Counted from the stretch's first letter, positions 7,042 to 14,439 are shown. The stretch is DNA of 14,701 nucleotides from Chloroflexota bacterium (GCA_012798185.1 JAAZNS010000056.1:1-14701); one strand, 5' to 3'. Translations and numbers: made by a program. Notes: generated by a model not told the origin, from the sequence alone.

Positions 7042-8380
7042 TTTGCTCATACCTCATCCAAGTTTTCTTTGCCAGTTCACGGGCATGTGCCGTGACAGCT
7101 TCTTCATCCATGGTCAATAATTTTCTGTCTTTCATTAACACTTTCCCAGCTACAATGGTTGTGGTAACCATACTTTCGTGGAATCCAAATACTATGTGCC
7201 AGGGCAAATTTTCAGTAGAAAGCGGTGTGAACGGATGATAATCAACAAAAATCAAATCAGCGAATGCGCCCTCAACCAATTTCCCAATCGGTGCATCTCG
7301 GAAAAAGGAACCTGCCAACGCGGTATTATTAGTAATCCCCATCGCTGCCACGTCCGAAGCCGGCATTCGCCGACTATCAAGGTGCCATAATTTCTGCACC
7401 AGATATGCTGCTTTCCATTCCTGCCACATGGTATGTGAGAAACCATCAGTACCCAGGCATACCGGGATACCCAAACGCATAAAAGATTCCACTGGCGTCA
7501 CCCCCACGCCATTGTTCATATTCGAGCGCGGCTGGTGGGCAACCCACGCACCGCTTTCGGCGATGATATTGGCTTCACGCATATCAACATGTACACAATG
7601 AACAAGAATACTATGCTTTCCTAATAAATGCCTGCGATACAGGCGGTCTACCACGCGCAATCCAGATTTTGCCAGGCTGTCGTATTCATCAGCTTCGCTT
7701 TCCGCCACATGGATATGGAAACCGATGTCATTCGGCGCAGCTTGCCGGCAGGCATCCAATGTTTCATCCGAGAGAGTCAGGCTGGCATGCAGCCCAAATG
7801 TAGCTGCTATCCTGCCTTCTGCGCTAAAATTTTTTCGTGTCCGTTCAATAAAACGGACATTCTCTTCAATCCCGGCTTTGGATTTAGTTTCACCATCCCG
7901 GTCGGTCACTTCATAGCACAAAACGGCTCTTACACCCGCTTTATCCACCACGCCAGCAATAACATCCAAACTTCCATCGATGGCATTTGGCGAGGCGTGA
8001 TGATCGAAAAGGGTGGTAGTTCCATGGCGGATCGCATCGACCAGCATCACTTCTGCCGAAGCCCGTACATCATCCATAGATAACGCGCGGTCCAGCGGCC
8101 ACCATAGTTTTTGCAAAATTTCGGGGAAATCCTTGGCAGGAGAAACCGGGATTGCCATGCCGCGGGCAAAGGCACCATAAAAATGCGTGTGCGCGCAGAT
8201 ATTGCCAGGCATTATATATTGCCCATTAGCGTCCAATTGTTCATCTTCAGGGCAGCGTCTCAGTAATTCTGCCTGTGGAGAGATTTCTGCAATCCGCCCT
8301 TCGGAAATACGGAGTGCACACCCTTCTAAAATCCGGTTGGGTTCTTCCCAGGTTATTATTTTTCCGTTGGTTATGAGCAT
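7022..8380 (-). CDS. ssnA: SsnA-type metal-dependent amidohydrolase
   Basis: 452-residue member of the amidohydrolase (TRZ/ATZ-like) superfamily. Metal and catalytic residues are visible: H64 and H66 in CAHTHFYG, H222/H224 and E227 in GFHIHVAES, H261/H264 in LVHCVHVD, and D312 in LGTDGF. The stretch AFARGM-IPVSPAKDFPEILQ and LWWPLDRALS is characteristic of SsnA, a putative aminohydrolase repeatedly found with selenium-dependent molybdenum hydroxylases. Its substrate is not established; a deaminated purine or pterin-like heterocycle would fit the family. The ATG at 8378-8380 has GGAG seven bases upstream; an in-frame TTG 18 bases earlier would place that site inside the gene. It starts 14 bp after the NUDIX gene and overlaps the F420 reductase gene, so it sits inside the F420 operon while the XDH-like gene lies one gene upstream. 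Confidence 0.85.
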   Translation of the reverse strand: MLITNGKIITWEEPNRILEGCALRISEGRIAEISPQAELLRRCPEDEQLDANGQYIMPGNICAHTHFYGAFARGMAIPVSPAKDFPEILQKLWWPLDRALSMDDVRASAEVMLVDAIRHGTTTLFDHHASPNAIDGSLDVIAGVVDKAGVRAVLCYEVTDRDGETKSKAGIEENVRFIERTRKNFSAEGRIAATFGLHASLTLSDETLDACRQAAPNDIGFHIHVAESEADEYDSLAKSGLRVVDRLYRRHLLGKHSILVHCVHVDMREANIIAESGAWVAHQPRSNMNNGVGVTPVESFMRLGIPVCLGTDGFSHTMWQEWKAAYLVQKLWHLDSRRMPASDVAAMGITNNTALAGSFFRDAPIGKLVEGAFADLIFVDYHPFTPLSTENLPWHIVFGFHESMVTTTIVAGKVLMKDRKLLTMDEEAVTAHARELAKKTWMRYEQNVKQQF

Positions 8381-8394
8381 AATTGACTCCAAGA

Positions 8395-9024
8395 TCAATC
8401 AAACACCGTCGAACATCCAGGGTCTTTACATGCCCTGAAGGCATCCACGATGTGCCGCGGACGGGTCCGCTCGCCCGACAAAATCGAGGGAATCTCATTT
8501 TCCGCAAAAAATGCCACTTCAGACGTTTCGTTGCTTGGGCGCGCCTCGCCCCCCAAAACATCACACAGGAATACGATCTTGAAAGCGTGAAACACTTCCA
8601 AAGGTCCGGTGCGGTTGGCATCGTAAACCCCGACTACCTTGCGGGCTTTAACGCGAAAACCAGCTTCTTCCCACACTTCGCGTTCGGCTGCCTGGGAGGG
8701 CACATCACCTACATCTGCCCAACCGCCCGGCATCGTCCAACCGCCATCCTGGCTCTCGCGCACCATCAATAATTTACCATCTTGAAAAGCAGCGCCGCGT
8801 ACATCGACATGGGGTGTGGCATAACCGACTTGAGCAGTAAATGCATTAACGAGAGGTACTACCTCAAGATTAGCACAATCCCCGATGATTTCTGCAGCAA
8901 TTTCCATTAACCGCCGGTTCCGCTCGCGTTGAAAATCATTTTCAGAGAAATGGTAATTAGTCTGCGCCAGTGCCTGGATTTCACGCGCCCAAGTCAGCCA
9001 GCGAGGGACGAGATTATTATTCAT
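8395..9024 (-). CDS. NUDIX hydrolase with N-terminal Nudix_N-type domain
   Basis: 209-residue pyrophosphohydrolase. Residues 7-60 (PRWLTWAREIQALAQTNYHF...LMEIAAEIIG) form the helical N-terminal domain seen in one NUDIX subgroup. The core begins at VDVRGAAF, and the Nudix box occupies residues 101-123 (GGWADVGD then REVWEEAGF). The first Glu of the GX5EX7REUXEEXGU consensus is Asp (D107); the catalytic REVWEE is intact. The ATG at 9022-9024 has AGGGA eight bases upstream; a GTG 15 bases earlier is the alternative. The gene ends 14 bp before ssnA. Substrate unknown; ADP-ribose- or nucleotide-like compounds are usual for such enzymes. Confidence 0.87.
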   Translation of the reverse strand: MNNNLVPRWLTWAREIQALAQTNYHFSENDFQRERNRRLMEIAAEIIGDCANLEVVPLVNAFTAQVGYATPHVDVRGAAFQDGKLLMVRESQDGGWTMPGGWADVGDVPSQAAEREVWEEAGFRVKARKVVGVYDANRTGPLEVFHAFKIVFLCDVLGGEARPSNETSEVAFFAENEIPSILSGERTRPRHIVDAFRACKDPGCSTVFD

Positions 9025-9218
9025 TGTTTTTCCCTGCACGAGAGGATAAGAGGAATTTTTTATTTTTATTCATTGTTTTCATAAAAAGATAATGCAGCAA
9101 TCTATTGTCAATTTTTTTTGATATCCTTTCAAGGGTTTTCTAACGAGAGCATCACATTTTATTGATTCCCTAATTATCGGATATCTGAAATCAATATTTC
9201 TAAACGTCCTTTTGATTA
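9025..9218 (-). promoter_or_regulatory. Intergenic region upstream of the NUDIX-ssnA-F420 operon
   Basis: This 194-bp gap separates the XDH-like gene from the NUDIX gene and is AT-rich. On the minus strand a perfect TTGACA (9111-9106) is present, but the best -10-like hexamer after it (TTATCT) is only 13 bases away, so the promoter call is weak. A 7-bp inverted repeat, GATATCC (9120-9126) with GGATATC (9179-9185), and a small GAAAT/ATTTC hairpin just beyond the XDH stop are the only other structures I see. No convincing terminator. The operon promoter is probably here, but its position is not fixed. Confidence 0.3.
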
Positions 9219-10355
9219 TTACCGCCTGTTTTCTTCCAATGCGTTCAATACTTTATCCGGCGTATAAGGTAAATGACGCAGCCATATTCCGGTTGCATTG
9301 TGAATGGCGCTGGCAATTGCCGGAGCTACGCCATCGATAGCAATCTCTGAAACCGATTTTGCGCCGTAAGGTCCACTGGGTTCATCTGTCTGAACAAAAA
9401 TTACATCCATGATGGGCATCTCACGACAGCGGGGAATATGATATGAAGCAAGGCTGGTAGTTATCTGATGCCCTTCATGATCGAATAACATTTCTTCAGT
9501 GAGGGCAAAACCCAAACCCTGTGCCATACCGCCTTCAACCTGCCCGGCAGCAGTAATTGGGTTAATTACCCGCCCGCAATCTACCAGCATTAGCAGCCTA
9601 TCCACCTGAATTATTCCTGTTTTTGTGTTCACGGTAATTTCAGCAAATTGAGCAGCCGTTGGTGGTGGACTCACTTGACTGGTATGAGAGGCAGTTGCCA
9701 TAATTTGGTGCTGGTTCAGTTGATGCAAGCTGCTAAGAGCTACTTCGGTCAGGCTTACCGAACGGCCCTCAGGGGTGAGAACTTTCCGATCAGCAAGGAT
9801 CATTTGAGCGGGATCAGGATAACGTAACAACAACGCAGCATGTTCACGGATTTGTCTTGCCGCTTCAGCAGCTGCTTTTCTAACCGCTTCTCCGCTAAGG
9901 TATGTGGTACTGCTGGCGTATGCGCCTTTATCAAAAGGCGTGAAATCAGTATCCGATGAATAAACGATAATATCGTCCAATGGAACACCAAGTTCCTCGG
10001 CAGCAATTTGCGCTAAAACAGTATCAGAACCGGTGCCTAAATCGGTGGCGCCAATCAGCAAGTTGAATGATCCGTCATCATTGATTTTGATGCTGGCAGA
10101 TGCCATATCCAAACCTGCTATTGCAGAGCCATGAATCACCACCGCCATACCAATACCTTTTCTCAAATCACCGGTTTGGTTTTGATAAGCTTTACGCTTA
10201 TTATAAAAATCAGTGGCTTTCAACCCAATAGCCACACATTGTTCCAAAGCGGTGCTTTGCAAGGCTTGTTCAGTGCCTTCACGTCCTTCACCCAGCGCTT
10301 TGGAAAGACACATTGATTCGCCTTGTTTGATCCAATTACGGCGTTTGAATTCCAC
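9219..10355 (-). CDS. C-terminal half of the XDH-like molybdopterin subunit
   Basis: 378 codons from a GTG, carrying the second molybdopterin-binding domain. Visible: SKALGEGREGT, GIGMAVVIHGSAIAG, GATDLGTGSDTVLAQIAAEELGV (the conserved cofactor-binding segment), SSDTDFTPFDKGAYASST, EGGMAQGLGFALTEEM, and the C-terminal PYGAKSVSE, whose Glu corresponds to the catalytic base of xanthine-dehydrogenase enzymes, followed by HLPYTPDKVLNAL. The GTG has no good ribosome site and lies within what should be the middle of a continuous protein, so independent translation is doubtful. If the TAA is an error, this is simply residues 591-968 of the upstream gene. It ends 194 bp before the NUDIX gene. Confidence 0.75.
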   Translation of the reverse strand: MEFKRRNWIKQGESMCLSKALGEGREGTEQALQSTALEQCVAIGLKATDFYNKRKAYQNQTGDLRKGIGMAVVIHGSAIAGLDMASASIKINDDGSFNLLIGATDLGTGSDTVLAQIAAEELGVPLDDIIVYSSDTDFTPFDKGAYASSTTYLSGEAVRKAAAEAARQIREHAALLLRYPDPAQMILADRKVLTPEGRSVSLTEVALSSLHQLNQHQIMATASHTSQVSPPPTAAQFAEITVNTKTGIIQVDRLLMLVDCGRVINPITAAGQVEGGMAQGLGFALTEEMLFDHEGHQITTSLASYHIPRCREMPIMDVIFVQTDEPSGPYGAKSVSEIAIDGVAPAIASAIHNATGIWLRHLPYTPDKVLNALEENRR

Positions 10356-10373
10356 TTCATCTACACCAATTTT

Positions 10374-12125
10374 TTAGGCGATTTCTGCCATGCATACTTC
10401 GATGCCATACTCACATTGCATTGCACCATAACCTCGAAAGGCGCCCGACGGCGGGGTATTGGTATAAACAACATCGCAGCGAAAACGTGAATTGGGTGCA
10501 TTATACAGGGTTAATCCTTTGAAACCGCCCACCATATTGACCGTTAACGAGTGAGTGCCATACGCACCGGTATCGCCCAATAAATATAATTCCGCCCCAG
10601 TCACGATCCCGTTTTTAACTGCCACTTTATACTGCATATATTCTGGATGGCGGCTGCGCGAGCTGGTAAATTCCTGCGTGCGGGTATATTCCATGCGCAC
10701 CGGCCTGCCAGTCGCGATAGTTAAATGAGCGCATAGGTCTTCTAAGATCATCTCTTGTTTATTGCCAAATCCGCCGCCAATACGCGGCTTGATTACCCTG
10801 ATGCGCTTTAACGGTAAATTGACCAGCGGTGCCACCATCCGCCGGATGTGAAAAGGCACCTGGGTGCTGGTGCGGATGACTAACCGGTGATCTTCATCCC
10901 AATACGTAATACATACATGAGGCTCAATGTGCGCATGTTGCTGCCGCGGGGTTCGGTATTCTCCAGTGTACACCATATCAGCTTCTGCAAAAGCTTTATC
11001 GACATCGCCTGCTTCCGCTTCGATATGCTGCACAATATTCCTTTCACGTTGATATATTCCTTTGGTATCTTCTTCATCGTGAATGACCGGCGCACCGTCT
11101 TTCATAGCCTCAAACGCATTCAAAACCGGTGGGAGGACTTCATATTCCACTTCGATCAATTTTAGTGCCTGCTCAGCAATTTCTACCGATTCGGCTGCAA
11201 CCACTGCTACCCGGTCGCCTTCATGACGCATTTTGTAATCCAGGCAGACTTGATCGTATGGCAGGGGTTGGGCAAAACTCTGCCCACCAGAGGCGTGTTT
11301 TACGCGCGGGATATCTTTGTAGGTTAATACAGCATGAACTCCCGGTAACGCACGCGCTTTTTGTGTATCGATCTTTTTTATAATGGCATGGGCGTGGGGA
11401 CTGGTTAATAATGCCCCATAAAGCATTCCTTCCATATGCATATCATCGGTAAACACTGGCTTTCCCCGCGCTAATTTCTCAGCATCCACCTTGATTTCTG
11501 GTTTTCCCACAATCTGCTTTTTTGCATAACCATCTGGAGTGTAAATCAACACCGGAAGAGGGTCGCGCGACCCATTTTTTCGATAATATTCAGCAGGCAA
11601 TTCCGCCAGGTTCGGATCAGGCGGAAGGGAAAGCTCCATCAATTGAGCAGGGAGTGATACTTCACCGCGCAGCTCAGCAGCGGCGCGTTGAACCGCCTGA
11701 ATTGTTCTTACGTAACCGGTACACCGGCAAAGCACACCATTCATGGCTGCCCGGATTTCTTCCTCGCTGGGAGAAGGGTTTCGATCCAACAGCGCTTTGG
11801 CTGTTAAAATTTGAGCTGGGGTACAATAACCACATTGAATAGCGCCGCTATCCATAAATGCTTTCTGGATTGGATGGAGAAGCCCTTCTGGCGATAAGCC
11901 TTCCAAAGTCATGATGTTTTTACCCATTGCATCGACAGCCTGTATGCGGCAGCTCTTGACTGCTTTCCCATCGATTAAAACGGTACACGCTCCACATATG
12001 CCATCTTCGCAGCCATGCTTTACGCTAAAGTAAGATAGTCTGCGTAATACATTCCGTAAATGTTCTTGGGGGCTGACAACGATATGTTTAATTTCGCCAT
12101 TGATATTGAGAGAAATTTCCTGCAT
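10374..12125 (-). CDS. N-terminal part of XDH-like enzyme: 2Fe-2S domain fused to molybdopterin domain
   Basis: 583 residues ending at the in-frame TAA. Residues 1-80 are a plant-type 2Fe-2S ferredoxin domain with C39, C44, C47 and C59; residues 81-150 are the second 2Fe-2S helical domain with C98, C101, C133 and C135 (CGYCT...CRCTGY). After a linker, the aldehyde oxidase/XDH a/b-hammerhead (GKPVFTDD, GMLYGALLTSPHAHA) and the first molybdopterin domain follow, with IGGGFGNKQE and AFRGYGAMQCEYG. No FAD domain is fused. This Fe-S/Mo fusion without FAD is the architecture of the selenium-dependent xanthine dehydrogenase/XdhD group, which is linked with ssnA elsewhere; selenium dependence itself cannot be seen. 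Start: ATG at 12123-12125 with GAGGAG seven bases upstream. A separate FAD subunit is not in the window. Confidence 0.85.
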   Translation of the reverse strand: MQEISLNINGEIKHIVVSPQEHLRNVLRRLSYFSVKHGCEDGICGACTVLIDGKAVKSCRIQAVDAMGKNIMTLEGLSPEGLLHPIQKAFMDSGAIQCGYCTPAQILTAKALLDRNPSPSEEEIRAAMNGVLCRCTGYVRTIQAVQRAAAELRGEVSLPAQLMELSLPPDPNLAELPAEYYRKNGSRDPLPVLIYTPDGYAKKQIVGKPEIKVDAEKLARGKPVFTDDMHMEGMLYGALLTSPHAHAIIKKIDTQKARALPGVHAVLTYKDIPRVKHASGGQSFAQPLPYDQVCLDYKMRHEGDRVAVVAAESVEIAEQALKLIEVEYEVLPPVLNAFEAMKDGAPVIHDEEDTKGIYQRERNIVQHIEAEAGDVDKAFAEADMVYTGEYRTPRQQHAHIEPHVCITYWDEDHRLVIRTSTQVPFHIRRMVAPLVNLPLKRIRVIKPRIGGGFGNKQEMILEDLCAHLTIATGRPVRMEYTRTQEFTSSRSRHPEYMQYKVAVKNGIVTGAELYLLGDTGAYGTHSLTVNMVGGFKGLTLYNAPNSRFRCDVVYTNTPPSGAFRGYGAMQCEYGIEVCMAEIA

Positions 12126-12148
12126 TTTTTACTCCTCACCACTTTCTT

Positions 12149-12164
12149 TGCGTCAGTAAACGCA
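12149..12164 (-). promoter_or_regulatory. Small hairpin in the XDH leader
   Basis: TGCGT-CAGTAA-ACGCA forms a 5-bp stem with a 6-nt loop about 24 bases before the XDH start codon and upstream of its ribosome site. It may be incidental. Confidence 0.25.
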
Positions 12165-12207
12165 TGATTGGGATAAATAAGAGTTCAATGTTCAATACAT
12201 AAATAAC

Positions 12208-12250
12208 ATGATTTGATGCAATCATAAATGCTTGCAAATAAAACAATCAA
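12208..12250 (-). promoter_or_regulatory. Promoter and operator-like dyad of the XDH-like gene
   Basis: Minus strand: TTGATT (12250-12245), an 18-base spacer, then TATGAT (12226-12221), placing a transcript start near 12214 and a leader of about 90 nt. A perfect dyad, ATGATT-N6-AATCAT (12208-12225), overlaps the -10 and the predicted start, as an operator for a repressor would. The dyad is seen; the regulator is unknown. Confidence 0.5.
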
Positions 12251-12285
12251 TATGGTGATTTAATAATAATTGACCAATGGGAAAT

Positions 12286-12487
12286 ACCAGCCCAACCGAG
12301 GAGTAATCCTCGCCTGGTGCAATCAAATACCTTAAATGGTTTACAGACCAATTGCTCATGGATCGGCGTTATTCCTCGCTGCCAGGATATAAACGGCGGC
12401 ACTTTTCGACGGGACCAAAGTAACATAATATCTTTATCCCGACGCCGTCACAAAATATTCTTTGTAACGACCGCCGACCCAAGCCCC
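12286..12487 (-). ncRNA. Candidate structured RNA or long structured leader, class not recognised
   Basis: Folded by hand on the minus strand. P1: 12480-12472 with 12368-12360, nine pairs, one G-U. P2: 12471-12461 with 12454-12444, eleven pairs including two G-U, 6-nt loop. P3: 12443-12432 with 12420-12408, twelve positions with one U-U mismatch, one bulged G and one G-U, 11-nt loop. P5: 12355-12351 with 12323-12319, enclosing UGGU/ACCA. P6: 12318-12286, ACCAG/CUGGU then CGAGGA-UUAC-UCCUCG. CGGCGG (12476-12471) could instead pair with CCGCCG (12399-12394), an alternative to P1. All four G-U pairs would be A-C mismatches if the plus strand were transcribed, so the minus strand is favoured. An extended -10 sits directly upstream. 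GC content is visibly higher than the AT-rich flanks. No motif of a riboswitch, 6S, RNase P, tmRNA or SRP RNA that I know matches. Confidence 0.42.
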
Positions 12488-12490
12488 TTT

Positions 12491-12499
12491 ATTTTAACA
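12491..12499 (-). promoter_or_regulatory. Extended -10 promoter upstream of the structured RNA
   Basis: On the minus strand TGTTAAAAT gives a TG-N-TAAAAT extended -10 element. The predicted start falls at the G run 12487-12484, so a transcript would begin immediately before the first strand of stem P1. There is no recognisable -35, which extended -10 promoters tolerate. Confidence 0.4.
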
Positions 12500-12555
12500 C
12501 GAATTTTTCTTTACATTTTTATTATCGGTTTTCCCTTCTCCCATCCTTTAAGTCG

Positions 12556-12564
12556 TGCTATGAT
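12556..12564 (+). promoter_or_regulatory. Extended -10 promoter of the UbiA gene, predicted leaderless
   Basis: TGCTATGAT (TG-N-TATGAT) ends six bases before the ATG at 12571, so the predicted transcript start coincides with the start codon. No ribosome-binding site is present upstream, in agreement with a leaderless mRNA. No -35 hexamer is evident. Confidence 0.5.
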
Positions 12565-12570
12565 ATTTGC

Positions 12571-13458
12571 ATGTTTATTTCGAATGTGAAACTAGTCTTC
12601 AAAACAATGCGGCCGCGGCAGTGGGTAAAAAATAGTGTTTTATTTGCTGCGCTGGTTTTCGACCGCCAATTCAACCCAGCCCATATTCCCCAAATTTTAC
12701 GCACATTGGCTGGATTTATCATTTTTTGCCTGCTTTCCGGAGTCATTTATATAATCAACGATATCGCGGATATCGAAGCCGACCGGAAACATCCGCAGAA
12801 ATGCAGGCGGCCTATTGCCTCCGGCAGATTATCCGCAAATTTTGCTTTGGTTTCTTCTATAGTCATTATCGTCGTACTGGTACCGTTATCATATATACTT
12901 TCTCCGTCGTTTTGCCTGGTAGGATTAATTTACCTGGCTCTTAACCTGGCTTATTCCAAGTGGCTTAAACATATTCCCTTACTGGATGTATTGAGTATCG
13001 CAACCGGTTTTGTTCTGCGTGTTGGTGCTGGTGTAACACTAATTCATGTGGCGCGCTTTTCGCCATGGTTATATGTAGTAATCACATTGGGGTCTTTATA
13101 TATCGGTTTTGGAAAACGCCGGGCAGAACTGGCTTTGCTGACCGATGGTGCGAACTCGCACCGCCGGGTTTTGGATGGTTATACTATACCGCTTCTCGAT
13201 CAATATATCACGATCGTCTCAGCTACCACGATCTTGGCATACAGCCTTTACACATTTTCTGCGCCTAACTTGCCAGCTAATCATATCATGATGCTTACCA
13301 TCCCCTTTGTATTGTATGGAATATTCCGATATCTGTATCTCGTTCAGGTAGAGCACAGCGGGGGTGCTCCGGAAGAAGTTTTTCTTTCCGATAGACCATT
13401 GCAAATCGTAGTGGCTTTATGGGGGCTGACTGTTATGGCAATATTCTATTTCTTTTAA
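12571..13458 (+). CDS. UbiA-family prenyltransferase, decaprenyl-phosphate phosphoribosyltransferase-like
   Basis: 295-residue polytopic membrane protein with roughly eight hydrophobic segments. Near the N-terminus MRPRQWVKNSVLFAALVF is the typical opening of DPPR synthases. The polyprenyl/Mg-binding motif is NDIADIEADRKHPQK, followed by CRRPIASGRL. Later come SKWLKHIPLLDVLSIATGF, LGSLYIGFGKRRAEL, LDQYITIVSATTILAYSLYTFS, and a C-terminal YLVQVEHSGGAPEEVFLSDRPLQ, all matching that subgroup rather than ubiquinone or chlorophyll enzymes. The expected reaction is transfer of phosphoribose from PRPP to a polyprenyl phosphate, at the inner membrane, giving a pentose donor for cell-surface glycans. 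It heads a plus-strand set with mevalonate kinase 39 bp downstream, linking it to polyprenol supply. An internal ATG at codon 13 is a possible alternative start. Confidence 0.85.
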   Translation: MFISNVKLVFKTMRPRQWVKNSVLFAALVFDRQFNPAHIPQILRTLAGFIIFCLLSGVIYIINDIADIEADRKHPQKCRRPIASGRLSANFALVSSIVIIVVLVPLSYILSPSFCLVGLIYLALNLAYSKWLKHIPLLDVLSIATGFVLRVGAGVTLIHVARFSPWLYVVITLGSLYIGFGKRRAELALLTDGANSHRRVLDGYTIPLLDQYITIVSATTILAYSLYTFSAPNLPANHIMMLTIPFVLYGIFRYLYLVQVEHSGGAPEEVFLSDRPLQIVVALWGLTVMAIFYFF

Positions 13459-13497
13459 TACAGAGGGTAAGTATTCAGATAATTGGGTTATTCATGA

Positions 13498-14439
13498 ATG
13501 GCAAGTAGTATTGGAAGTGCTCCAGCAAAGATCATTCTGTTTGGCGAGCATGCTGTAGTGTATGGGCGTCCAGCTATTGCAGTTCCGGTTAATAAACTTA
13601 GCGCGTCTGTCGAAATCACTGCCAATCCAGAATTAAATCCGGGGGTTGTTCACCTCATCGCACCTGATATCCATCTCAAATCCGATTTGCACGACTTGAG
13701 TTCAGATCATCCTCTTCGAGCAGCAATTCAAGTGTTTATGGCATATGCTGATATTAAAGTACTGCCTGCTTGCACGATCAAGATTTCTTCGACTATTCCC
13801 GTCGCTTCGGGAATGGGTTCCGGTGCAGCAGTAACGGTGGCTTTATTGCGCAGCCTGGCAGGTTTTTTAAATGCCGCTATACCCGAGAAAATCCTCTCAG
13901 AATTAACATTCGAAGTGGAAAAAATTTATCATGGCACTCCTTCTGGCATCGACAATACCGTCATCACCTATAACATGCCGGTATATTTCGTCAAGGGTGA
14001 AGCCCCTCAAACGTTTGGTGTGGCTCAACCGATACATATCGTTATCGGCGATACCGGCATAGCCAGTTCTACTGCTGCGGCGGTGGGCGATGTGCGAAAA
14101 GGCTGGTTAACCGATCCCCCGCGTTTTGAATCTATGTTCGATGCCATCGGCGAAATATCACGCGCTGCACGACGCGCTATCGAAGATGGGCATATTCAAC
14201 AACTAGGCAAATTAATGAATGACAACCAGGCAGTTTTACAGGATCTTGGCGTCTCTTCACCTGAATTAAATACTCTTATCGACGCAGCGCGTTTTGCGGG
14301 TGCGCTGGGCGCCAAGCTTTCTGGCGGCGGGCGCGGCGGGAATATGATCGCCCTGGTGAACGCTTCTAAAATTGATGACGTATGCGGGGAACTTCACGCT
14401 GCCGGCGCACACCAAACCTTCAGCACAATAGTAAAATAA
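13498..14439 (+). CDS. mvk: Mevalonate kinase
   Basis: 313-residue GHMP kinase that phosphorylates mevalonate with ATP. Motifs in order: PAKIILFGEHAVVYG (residues 9-23), the ATP-binding PVASGMGSGAA (101-111), HGTPSGIDN (145-153) with the catalytic Asp at 152, and the C-terminal GAKLSGGGRGGN. HGTPSGIDN and GEHAVVYG point to mevalonate kinase rather than galactokinase, homoserine kinase or phosphomevalonate kinase. An ATG at 13494 is out of frame; the ATG at 13498-13500 is the only suitable start, with a poor ribosome site. An isopentenyl phosphate kinase start lies 127 bp downstream, fitting the alternative mevalonate pathway. A phosphomevalonate decarboxylase would be expected beyond the window. 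Confidence 0.93.
   Translation: MASSIGSAPAKIILFGEHAVVYGRPAIAVPVNKLSASVEITANPELNPGVVHLIAPDIHLKSDLHDLSSDHPLRAAIQVFMAYADIKVLPACTIKISSTIPVASGMGSGAAVTVALLRSLAGFLNAAIPEKILSELTFEVEKIYHGTPSGIDNTVITYNMPVYFVKGEAPQTFGVAQPIHIVIGDTGIASSTAAAVGDVRKGWLTDPPRFESMFDAIGEISRAARRAIEDGHIQQLGKLMNDNQAVLQDLGVSSPELNTLIDAARFAGALGAKLSGGGRGGNMIALVNASKIDDVCGELHAAGAHQTFSTIVK

Larger units (their letters stand above)
9219..12125 (-). pseudogene. XDH-like Fe-S/molybdopterin hydroxylase gene interrupted by one in-frame TAA
   Basis: The two open frames at 12125-10374 and 10355-9219 are the same frame, separated only by a TAA at 10376-10374 and the seven codons after it (KIGVDEV). Read through, the product would be about 967 residues, matching the length of E. 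coli XdhD-type 2Fe-2S/molybdopterin fusions. The protein continues naturally across the stop (MAEIA-stop-KIGVDEVEFKRRNW; homologues have a helix of the form EIA.KLGVDP.EFRRRN). A single change from CAA, AAA or GAA to TAA explains the break; there is no frameshift or insertion. The stop is not TGA, so selenocysteine is excluded. A real nonsense mutation, a sequencing error, or expression as two pieces are all possible. Confidence 0.7.

Noticed and set aside
10374..10376. Selenocysteine or other stop recoding in the XDH-like gene
   Set aside because: The codon is TAA, not TGA, and the selenium in this enzyme family is thought to be a labile cofactor rather than a selenocysteine.
12258..12434. 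A 59-codon minus-strand frame from the ATG at 12434-12432, within the structured region
   Set aside because: It lacks a ribosome site, resembles no family I know, and its bases are accounted for by the stems; a plus-strand frame of 90 codons (12317-12589) is equally open, so both are probably chance.
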